Source: a bacterium
GTDB taxonomy: Bacteria; Planctomycetota; Planctomycetia; Isosphaerales; Isosphaeraceae
Reading direction: 5' to 3'
Length of the DNA: 64,000 bases
Assembly (NCBI GenBank): GCA_016125085.1
Contig: WGMM01000005.1
Span: 1-64,000, forward strand
The notes under the pieces were generated by a model. It had not been told where the DNA came from and searched no databases. It saw nothing but the letters and a program-made list of their open reading frames with translations. A program made the position numbers and the translations under genes. Below, piece by piece: positions 9,219-16,625 of this stretch (position 1 is the first letter of the stretch; each line of letters opens with the position of its first letter).

Positions 9219-9671
9219 ATGGGAAGGCCAGCTTTTCGACGAACACTTTGGGATCGCTTGGTCACTCCTGAACTCGATCCCGAAACGACCGAGACAAAAG
9301 TTTTGATGAGGGATCTGGAGAACATGCTATCGACTCGTGCCGCATATCCGATTTACAAGGAATTCGAGCCCGACGATCCTCTCTGTGCGACTCTTCCATG
9401 TTATGGATTGAAGGACGTTCGTGATCCGGAATCGATATCTGCACTCGACCCTTTACTTGTGGCTCAGGAAATAAGAGACGCATTGGTGAATTTCGAACCA
9501 CGGCTTCAAGACATCAGGGTAGAGTATATCGAGGAAGAGAAGAATCGCAGAAAGTTCACGTTGATGTTCACTGTTACTGCACATGTTCGCGACTCCCAGA
9601 ATTCGGTCTCTGAGCGCATCGCACTGGATGTGTCGACAGGATTCTGCAAATTCGAAGAGAACAAGAAATAG
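9219..9671 (+). CDS. tssE: T6SS baseplate protein TssE (gp25-like)
   Basis: 150 residues. TssE is the gp25-like wedge protein that nucleates the sheath on the baseplate. The protein opens MGRPAFRRTLWDRL, continues with DLENMLSTRAAYPIYKEF and CYGLKDVRDPES, and ends with a beta-rich section (DIRVEYIEEEKNRRKFTLMF, SERIALDVSTG) as in the GPW_gp25 family. I prefer the ATG at 9219 because GAGGAG lies just upstream; an in-frame ATG at 9201 would add six residues. It precedes tssF by 86 bases. Confidence 0.85.
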   Translation: MGRPAFRRTLWDRLVTPELDPETTETKVLMRDLENMLSTRAAYPIYKEFEPDDPLCATLPCYGLKDVRDPESISALDPLLVAQEIRDALVNFEPRLQDIRVEYIEEEKNRRKFTLMFTVTAHVRDSQNSVSERIALDVSTGFCKFEENKK

Positions 9672-9757
9672 AAGCGTAGAGCTATTCGGAGCAGGTACAG
9701 AGTACAACTGTCACAAGATGCATGCATCTTCGATCGAATCGGCAGCGACCACGCAAC

Positions 9758-11713
9758 ATGAACACGACACCAGCGTTCCTGCGAAACTATTTCGAACCAG
9801 AAAAGAAATACCTGAAGGAGTATTTTCAGAACGTCTTCGCCTCGGATTATCCCGAATCGGCGAACGAACTCGGATTGAATCTCGAGAAAATCGGCGACCC
9901 TTCCGTCCAGATGATCGTAGACTCCTTTGCTCTTCTCGCAGGGCGAATACGAAAAAAGCTGGACGATTCCCTGCCGGAAATTTACGAGAGCCTTCTGGAT
10001 CTGGTCTACCCGGATTTTCAATGCCCGATGCCTTCGATTGCAACGGTACGATTTCGGCTCAAGGATGGCTCTGCGTTACCGCCTACCGGCCGTCTCGTAG
10101 AAGCTCGTTCGCTTCTCGAATCGACAGATGAACTGGGCTGCAAGTTTCAAACTTGCCAACCGGTGAAGGTGTGGCCGATCAAAGTTTCTTCCTTGAATGC
10201 GCGCTGGGAACAAGTCTCAGGGTCTGAAAAGCCACGCGAGGCAAAAGAGGCTAACGCCGTAATCGATCTTGAGCTGGAATGTATGAACGCACAACGTTTT
10301 TCGACGTTGTCAGGTCTGGAATCCCTGAGGTTTTTCCTGGGTATTTCGGAATCGTTGAACGATGCGTTGATTCTGCATGAGATGATGTTCAACGATTTGA
10401 TCGCGGTCCGATACGAAGGCGTCAATTCAGCTGGTGCCAGGGTCGAATGGACGGAAAGTAGCGATGATGCAGTTTCGGCAGCCGGATTCGGATTCGACGA
10501 ATCGATTCTGCCCAGTTCGGATCGAACATTCCCGGGGTACGCGCTGATTCGTGAATTGTTCGCTTATCCCGCGAAATTCCTTTATTTCGACCTGCATTGT
10601 CTGGATAAGGCCGGGAAACTCGGAATCACCGATAAACTCAAGGTTCGCTTTTTCTTGAAGCGTGGCCCTCGTTCGAAAATCATCCTCCGTGCTGATTCGC
10701 ACTTCCATTTGTTCTGCACGCCCATCGTCAATCTGTTCGAAGTCGATTCGACTGATCCGATTGACCTGGACATGAAGCGATTGAGGTATGAGGTCATCCC
10801 GCGCCGCGATGCCGACGTCGATCGATTCGAGGTCTATCGCGTTCTCAGAGTCCGAATGAATGATTACTTCAAACGGGGGGGAACGACGGAATACCGGCCA
10901 TTCCTCAAACCCGACCATGAATTCGAAGGGAAAAGCGATTTTTTCTGGCGAATGTCGCGTGAATTTTCGGAAACTGGCCAGGGAGAACCTCGAAGCATGC
11001 CGACAGGCAAAAAGCGTGTTCCGACGACTGGAACTCGTTGTTTTCTCTCATTCCACCATGGATCCGGAAAGCCAGCAGTTTTGGCCGGAAGTACTCTTAC
11101 CGTCGAGGCTTTGTGCACGAATCGAAACACGCCATCGAAAATGCGTCGAAGTCAGGATAGAGGAACTACGGGATCCGCTGTAGGGAAGTCCGACTTCAGT
11201 ACTCTCCAGGAAGAAGCGTTCGTGGTACAGCTCCTGGATGCGCCGACCTCTCCGGTTTACGCAGCCGTGGGTGGCGATTTGGAATGGGACATGATTTCGC
11301 TGTTTTCGGCGAATTACACGAGTCTTGTCGATTCGCATCTTGGTGCAGATCGCCTGCGTCAGTTGCTGAATACATTGAGCATTCGCCGGAGCGATTCGAA
11401 CAAGTCCTGGATTGCATCGCTGGCACACGTATCGCATCGCCGCGTTTCCGCACGTGCTCCGCTTTTCCATTTGAGCGAGCAGGAAAGAAGAGAAGTCGTC
11501 AAGAGGCCTGTGATACAAGGCATCGGTATCGAACTGGAATTTCAGAATCGAGATCAGATCGCAACTTCTTTCCTACTGGCAAGCGTGCTGAACGTGTTCT
11601 TCGGCATGTTCTCGTCAGCCAATTCATTCACTCGATTGAGTGCCAGGCACCCAGATCCGGAAGGTTACGGAAAAACATGGCGACCAAGAACCGGGATCAG
11701 GCAGTTTTCCTGA
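9758..11713 (+). CDS. tssF: T6SS baseplate protein TssF
   Basis: 651 residues from the ATG at 9758 (MNTTPAFLRNYFEPEKKYLK); an ATG at 9722 would add 12 poorly matching residues. Family features: DYPESANELGLNLEKIGDPS, LAGRIRKKLDDSLPEIYESL, LVYPDFQCPMPSIA, and a C-terminal VLNVFFGMFSSANSFTRLSA block close to the end. TssF forms the baseplate wedge with TssG, TssK and TssE. It overlaps the tssG start by 37 bases, which suggests translational coupling. Slightly longer than average TssF. Confidence 0.93.
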   Translation: MNTTPAFLRNYFEPEKKYLKEYFQNVFASDYPESANELGLNLEKIGDPSVQMIVDSFALLAGRIRKKLDDSLPEIYESLLDLVYPDFQCPMPSIATVRFRLKDGSALPPTGRLVEARSLLESTDELGCKFQTCQPVKVWPIKVSSLNARWEQVSGSEKPREAKEANAVIDLELECMNAQRFSTLSGLESLRFFLGISESLNDALILHEMMFNDLIAVRYEGVNSAGARVEWTESSDDAVSAAGFGFDESILPSSDRTFPGYALIRELFAYPAKFLYFDLHCLDKAGKLGITDKLKVRFFLKRGPRSKIILRADSHFHLFCTPIVNLFEVDSTDPIDLDMKRLRYEVIPRRDADVDRFEVYRVLRVRMNDYFKRGGTTEYRPFLKPDHEFEGKSDFFWRMSREFSETGQGEPRSMPTGKKRVPTTGTRCFLSFHHGSGKPAVLAGSTLTVEALCTNRNTPSKMRRSQDRGTTGSAVGKSDFSTLQEEAFVVQLLDAPTSPVYAAVGGDLEWDMISLFSANYTSLVDSHLGADRLRQLLNTLSIRRSDSNKSWIASLAHVSHRRVSARAPLFHLSEQERREVVKRPVIQGIGIELEFQNRDQIATSFLLASVLNVFFGMFSSANSFTRLSARHPDPEGYGKTWRPRTGIRQFS

Positions 11714-12753
11714 TCGATAAAGCGCGCGAGGAGCCATATCGATTCGACTTTTTCCGCCTGGTTCAGGTCTTGGAGACGCTGCGTCCCGACCGCGAGCCGA
11801 TCGGCTATGACGGTCCGTACATAGCGGAGACTATTCATTTCGAAGAAGATATATCAAGGTCATTCCCACCTGGTGATGTCATCGCGGTTTCGGGACTGGA
11901 TACGAATGACTATCTCGATCGATCGATCGGAGTAAGACAGACCTTTTTTGGATTCCTCGGGCAAGGCGTTCTTCCGGAGCATTACACCGAAGACGTGGTG
12001 CAAGATCTCCGGAACGGGAAATTCGGACGAAAATCCCCAAGAAAAGACTTTCTTGCCATTTTTCAACACAGGTTGCTGTCTCTCTTTTACCGGGCCTGGC
12101 GAAAATACGATTATCTGTCGAGCTACACCGCGGCACGAGCCAGAACCTGGAGTGGAGAGGGCGAAAAACCTTTCGACGAAATCAGCACGAAGGTTTTCGC
12201 GCTTGCGGGATTCGGCAGTCGATCGATTCGTGAAGCGAACGGTATCGATCCGGATTTTCTTCTCTATAATTCCGGCGCTTTCGCATCGCAGAGCCGAAAT
12301 GGCCTGATGCTGGAAAAGATGCTTCGGAATCATTTCGGAGTTCCAGTGAACGTCATTCCTTTCATCGGAAAATGGCTTTATCTCGAGACGCAAGATCGAT
12401 CCCGAATCGGCCGATACAAGGGCAAGAACCAAAGGATCGGCGAATCTCTGATCGTCGGTCAGAAAGTTTGGGACATGCAAAGTCTGATCCGGATCCGGAT
12501 CGGCCCTCTTTCGTTCGACGAGTTCCGAAGTTTTTTGCCGGATCAGCCGTCCTTCCTGGAGCTGAGCAGGATCGTCAGAGCCTACATCGGTTCGGATAAT
12601 GATTTTCAGATACAACTGGTACTGAAAGCGAAAGAAACGCCATGCTTCAGGCTTTCCAGAACTGGAGTCACGCGAATCGGCTATACCTCCTGGGTGGGTA
12701 AACTCCCTCGCGTACTTGATGCCGATGACCCGCTTTTCGACTCAAGGAATTGA
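11677..12753 (+). CDS. tssG: T6SS baseplate protein TssG
   Basis: 358 residues. I place the start at the ATG at 11677 (MATKNRDQAVFLIDKAREEP) because the family N-terminus PYRFDFFRLVQVLETLRPD follows at once; the open frame extends upstream but only through tssF. Other family motifs: TFFGFLGQGVLPEHYTE, FLAIFQHRLLSLFYRAWRKY, and GQKVWDMQSLIRIRIGPLSF. TssG is the wedge partner of TssF. A 166-base spacer with no evident gene separates it from tssK. Confidence 0.93.
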   Translation: MATKNRDQAVFLIDKAREEPYRFDFFRLVQVLETLRPDREPIGYDGPYIAETIHFEEDISRSFPPGDVIAVSGLDTNDYLDRSIGVRQTFFGFLGQGVLPEHYTEDVVQDLRNGKFGRKSPRKDFLAIFQHRLLSLFYRAWRKYDYLSSYTAARARTWSGEGEKPFDEISTKVFALAGFGSRSIREANGIDPDFLLYNSGAFASQSRNGLMLEKMLRNHFGVPVNVIPFIGKWLYLETQDRSRIGRYKGKNQRIGESLIVGQKVWDMQSLIRIRIGPLSFDEFRSFLPDQPSFLELSRIVRAYIGSDNDFQIQLVLKAKETPCFRLSRTGVTRIGYTSWVGKLPRVLDADDPLFDSRN

Positions 12754-12919
12754 CGGAATGTGGGCTCAAGTTTCAAGTGTTCCGAAATTCGCAATGGCGT
12801 CACAATTGCTTGCAGGATAGAATCCGATCGGATCGATTCCGGTGTGCGATTCTCATGGGAATCTCCAACGCACAGGGCAGTTACGGCGAATGGTCTTCGT
12901 GGCAAAGGGGTAAATTCAA

Positions 12920-14359
12920 GTGTCGAAAAGGTCTGTTCATTGGGAAGAAGGCGGATTCGTCACCCCACATCATTTCCAGGCTTCGGAACGCTATCTGCAG
13001 GATCGCTTGCGCGAAACCGAGGACTGGCTGATACCGAACTGCTATGGTGTGTCCTCGATTCGCTTCGACCAGTCCGCACTCATGACCGGCGTTCTGAAAA
13101 TTCTGGAATGTAAGATACGCCTCAAGGAAGGGACCACGATCGAGATCCCCGAAGAGAGCCAGATTATCGAAATCTCTGTCGATGAAATCCGAAAAGTGAT
13201 GGGCCAGGATAGAAGAGTCAGGGTCTGGATCGGAGTCCCACATCTGAAAGAAGGTCAAAAGAACATTTATGATTCGGACAATCGAGATGCACGTTACGAA
13301 ATGAGGATGTTGGCGGCGATCGACGAAAATACCGGAGAAAAAGAAGATATCGCATTCCGATTTCTTCGTCCAAGTCTTCAGCCAGACGGATCTTCGAAAG
13401 GGCTTGAGTTGCTTCCGGTCTGTCAGCTGAAATTGTCGGACAAATACGAAGGCCAGTTCGAAATCGAACCCAGCTACGTACCACCTTTACTGGACCTCAA
13501 TTCATGGGGTTGGCTCAAAGAAAGCGTTAAGTGGATTCATGACCGGATCGAAGCCTCCATCGAAACGGAATCGCAGTCGTTGGCTGGTGTGAATCTTACA
13601 TTCGAAAGCTCGATCGAAGGCCGTGGAATAAGAATCCTGAGGCTTAACCATCTCAGCTCCGGCTGGACTACGCTCCAATCGATGCTCAACGGCAGAATGG
13701 TTCATCCGCAGAATATCTATACCGAACTTTGCCGGCTTCTCGGTCAATTGAGCATCTTCGGTGAAACACGCAAGCCCCCGAAACTGAGGTCTTACGACCA
13801 CGACGACATCGGCCCTATCTTTCAATCCGTGCTTTCCGAAATCCGTAAGCTTCTGGAAGGAATCGGTTTGCCTGAATATGAGCGTCATCCTTTCGTATTC
13901 CTGCAAAAGGACGGTAAACTCAAGCGGCCTTATCGAGTCAGTCTCGATCCGAAATGGGAGGCATCGACCTACAGCTTGTATTTGGGATTAGAAACGACGG
14001 GTGTTCCACACAATGAAGTCGACGAAATCATTCGAAAAACGAATTACAAGATGGGAGAAACCAGCAGAGTTTCAGAACTCTTTCGTCTCGGTCTTCCTGG
14101 ATTGGTGGTAAAGCCACTGGATCGTATCCCTCGTGAGTTAGGAGGGATCAAAAATACGACTTTGTTCTCGATCGAACGGAGCGGTAGTGAATGGATCGAA
14201 GTGCAAAGGACTCATGATCTCGGCTTCTGGTTTGAAAACAGGTCATTGAAACTTGGTGAAGGGAGAAAACTCGTTCTGGAACATCCTCAAACGAAAAAGG
14301 ATGTGCCTCTCGAGTTCGCTCTTTACGTAACGCATGATCGCGGGGGAACACGGTCATGA
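12920..14359 (+). CDS. tssK: T6SS baseplate-membrane connector TssK
   Basis: 479 residues, usual for TssK. GTG start at 12920. The N-terminus SVHWEEGGFVTPHHFQASER is the family hallmark (W-EG-F--PHHFQ). The middle carries LELLPVCQLKL and the C-terminal domain contains VPHNEVDEIIRKTNYKMG and GLPGLVVKPLDRIP. TssK links the TssFG wedge to TssL and TssM in the inner membrane. Its TGA overlaps the ATG of a 32-codon ORF (ATGA at 14356-14359) that in turn overlaps tssL. Confidence 0.95.
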   Translation: MSKRSVHWEEGGFVTPHHFQASERYLQDRLRETEDWLIPNCYGVSSIRFDQSALMTGVLKILECKIRLKEGTTIEIPEESQIIEISVDEIRKVMGQDRRVRVWIGVPHLKEGQKNIYDSDNRDARYEMRMLAAIDENTGEKEDIAFRFLRPSLQPDGSSKGLELLPVCQLKLSDKYEGQFEIEPSYVPPLLDLNSWGWLKESVKWIHDRIEASIETESQSLAGVNLTFESSIEGRGIRILRLNHLSSGWTTLQSMLNGRMVHPQNIYTELCRLLGQLSIFGETRKPPKLRSYDHDDIGPIFQSVLSEIRKLLEGIGLPEYERHPFVFLQKDGKLKRPYRVSLDPKWEASTYSLYLGLETTGVPHNEVDEIIRKTNYKMGETSRVSELFRLGLPGLVVKPLDRIPRELGGIKNTTLFSIERSGSEWIEVQRTHDLGFWFENRSLKLGEGRKLVLEHPQTKKDVPLEFALYVTHDRGGTRS

Positions 14360-14454
14360 CGCCAGTGGAGATCGTGGAAACAATCAAAAACTCTCAGTCG
14401 GATCGACTAAAGATTGCAGGTCGATCGGCTCCGAGATGCTCTGGAGCAGTGTAA
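14356..14454 (+). CDS. 32-codon linker ORF between tssK and tssL
   Basis: The ATG at 14356 overlaps the tssK stop as ATGA, and its TAA (14452-14454) overlaps the tssL ATG as TAATG. The peptide starts MTPVEIVETIKNSQSDRLKI and has no domain I recognise. The two overlaps would carry ribosomes from tssK to tssL, so it may act as a translational-coupling minicistron. It could instead be a relic of an older tssL N-terminus or chance. The reading frame is directly visible; the function is inference. Confidence 0.45.
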   Translation: MTPVEIVETIKNSQSDRLKIAGRSAPRCSGAV

Positions 14455-15095
14455 TGACAAGAACTTTCGAATCGAAAATGCTTCCGCTCTTGAAGAAGGT
14501 GCTCGACGTCGTTGACGAGACGAAATATCGCAGTGATCTCATACGAGTGGAAGTCATTGACAAGTTTTTCAAAATCATTGACGAGGCTCGCACGGATTTG
14601 TCGCGCGTATACGGTAGAGATCCCCTTGAATCCGTCGAATATGCGATTATCGCACTGATCGATGATTTGATGGTAGAATCTCCCTGGGGCCGCACGGTCG
14701 ACTGGGCAAAAGAAGAGAACTGTCTTGAATATCACCTGGTAGAGACGAATAAGCGAGCGACTAAATTTTTCGAACTCGCCGAGGAAGCAATCGAGGAGAC
14801 TCGTAACGTCGAAGTCGTACTGGTGTTTCTCGCTTGTGTGGCACTGGGTTTTCGCGGTATTTACAGAGGCAAACCGGAAGATTTGAAGCGATGGTCAATA
14901 CGTGCGAGGGAGTTCGTCGAGTTGCAACTCGAGCCATTACCAGAACCCTATCGGCAGGAAAAGAACATTCCATCGAACAGGCTCGTAAAGTTCGCGGAAC
15001 CAATGCTTTTCGTTCGAGCAGGCTTCATGTGCTGCGTTTCGATCTTTCTGACATTGCTCGCATACTTCCATTCCGTAGCGATCTCACTGAAATGA
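14454..15095 (+). CDS. tssL: T6SS inner-membrane protein TssL (DotU-like)
   Basis: 213 residues starting MTRTFESKMLPLLKKVLDVV. DotU/TssL family signs: VEYAIIALIDDLMVESPWG (the conserved hydrophobic-Asp-E-W block), ENCLEYHLVETN, FELAEEAIEETRNVEVVLVF, and LACVALGFRGIYRGKPEDL. One C-terminal membrane helix (about 185-208, AGFMCCVSIFLTLLAYFHSV) anchors it, as in classical TssL. No C-terminal OmpA-like peptidoglycan-binding domain. A longer open frame begins at 14334, but family alignment and the TAATG overlap favour 14454. Confidence 0.9.
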   Translation: MTRTFESKMLPLLKKVLDVVDETKYRSDLIRVEVIDKFFKIIDEARTDLSRVYGRDPLESVEYAIIALIDDLMVESPWGRTVDWAKEENCLEYHLVETNKRATKFFELAEEAIEETRNVEVVLVFLACVALGFRGIYRGKPEDLKRWSIRAREFVELQLEPLPEPYRQEKNIPSNRLVKFAEPMLFVRAGFMCCVSIFLTLLAYFHSVAISLK

Positions 15096-15137
15096 GAGCT
15101 GATTTCCACGCAAGACTCTATCAAGAAAGCCTGAATC

Positions 15138-16574
15138 ATGGATTCTTCTAAATACCAACTTATGATGCTGGCGGCCCTTTTCGTCTCGGCCGTCGTAAGC
15201 ACGATCGGAATGTGGCGATCGAGCCGGCCTGTTCTCTGGTTCCTTATCATGGCCACGTCATTTATCATGTTGGCGGGCTTCTATTTCGGCAAGACCGGTT
15301 ATTTCAAGGACTACCTTGGAAACCTGGACGAGAATCTGCCTGATCTTTTTCAACCGACACCTTCCTCGTATGCCTGGTATGCATGGGTCACATTCTTCGC
15401 ACTAAGTGTGTTGTATCTGACGACCTGGATCGTTCGAAGCATTTACGGATCGGAAGAAGTCGTTGCCGAGAATTCGACTTCGACTGATATTGCGGATCTG
15501 GAGTTGACTTGGGAAGAAATTGTGTCACGAATGGACTCAGAGGATGAGAATTGGCGCTCTAAGCCCCTTTTTCTCGTCCTCTCGCCTTTTGAAGATCTGA
15601 CTCGATCTTTGCTCAATTACCGGGAACTGGTGGTCGATCGCGTCATTCCGGATGACTTGAAAGCTCCGATGCATGCCTTCGGAACTCCTTACAGCGTTTT
15701 CATCTCGCTTGCTGACGCTGGATCTTACGGATCGGGTGGCAAAGGATCGAAGAAACGCTTCGCCTGGGTGTGCAAAAGGCTTCGGGAGTTGTCCGAGACG
15801 CTTCCTTCGGTCCGAGGCATTGTCATTCTCGTCCCTTATGATTCTGTCCGATCGGGTGAATCACTGAGAGATTTAGGGGCCGTCCGATCCGACCTTGCCG
15901 CCGTAGCGGAAATCCTAGGACTGAGTTGCCCAATCCTCATGACTTTTTGCTTCGAACCGGATTCGACATTTCATGAATATGCAGAACGTTCGAAGAAGGC
16001 AGGTTTAGTCGGTCGAATCGGATTTTCTTATCCTGAATCCTTATGCTCGGAACCCGAAAAGATCCGGCCTGGTTTCGAATGGCTCGCGGCCGTTCTCGGG
16101 CGCAGTGGCATGGGGTTAATGTGCGACGACATTTCCAACGCAGAGGGGAACCAGAAGCTCCTTCGATTCCATTGGGAAATGAAGAGGTACGCCAAAGAAT
16201 TCGGCAACGTCATAGTTTCGGCCATGACACGCTTATCCGATCGCTACCGACCGATGTTGTCCGGATGCTATTTCGCTTCGCTCACGGACAACGGAGTCGG
16301 CACTTTTGTCATTCCGCTGTTCAAGGGTGAAAAATGCAAGGTTATGACCGAGAAAGACAGGACGACATGGTCTCAAGCGGAATTGATGAAAGCCAGACGA
16401 TATCGATTATGGAGTTTCGGACTTCTGCTGGGTACCATCCTGCTTCTATCGCCCTTCTGGTACTTAGCGATCTGCCAACGCGCATTCGACAGTGGACATA
16501 TCGCGATTCTCGCGGTTCTCGGCATCGGCTGGATTCTGGTTTTTCTCTGGAAAGATCGTCAGCGCGGGGGGTAA
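15138..16574 (+). CDS. short, degenerate TssM/IcmF-like membrane protein
   Basis: 478 residues against ~1,100-1,200 for typical TssM. Predicted helices: ~7-25 and ~31-51, a third near 79-102, then a ~320-residue cytoplasmic part, and two C-terminal helices at ~425-450 and ~455-473. The cytoplasmic part follows the TssM GTPase-like order: KPLFLVLSPFEDLTRSLLN stands where family members have a P-loop, VRGIVILVPYDSV matches the 'INGVIVTISLADLL' segment, and LSCPILMTFCFEPDSTFHEY matches the 'FPVYVLVTKCDLI-GF' segment. The glycine/lysine P-loop (GxxGxGKT) is absent and there is no large periplasmic domain. Position between tssL and tssH fits the TssM slot. I infer a stripped TssM; homology rests on pattern and context, not on a search. 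Confidence 0.62.
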   Translation: MDSSKYQLMMLAALFVSAVVSTIGMWRSSRPVLWFLIMATSFIMLAGFYFGKTGYFKDYLGNLDENLPDLFQPTPSSYAWYAWVTFFALSVLYLTTWIVRSIYGSEEVVAENSTSTDIADLELTWEEIVSRMDSEDENWRSKPLFLVLSPFEDLTRSLLNYRELVVDRVIPDDLKAPMHAFGTPYSVFISLADAGSYGSGGKGSKKRFAWVCKRLRELSETLPSVRGIVILVPYDSVRSGESLRDLGAVRSDLAAVAEILGLSCPILMTFCFEPDSTFHEYAERSKKAGLVGRIGFSYPESLCSEPEKIRPGFEWLAAVLGRSGMGLMCDDISNAEGNQKLLRFHWEMKRYAKEFGNVIVSAMTRLSDRYRPMLSGCYFASLTDNGVGTFVIPLFKGEKCKVMTEKDRTTWSQAELMKARRYRLWSFGLLLGTILLLSPFWYLAICQRAFDSGHIAILAVLGIGWILVFLWKDRQRGG

Positions 16575-16625
16575 GCCGGCCCCGCTTCGGGATTCTCACG
16601 AACGCTAACGAATGAAGGAAAGATC

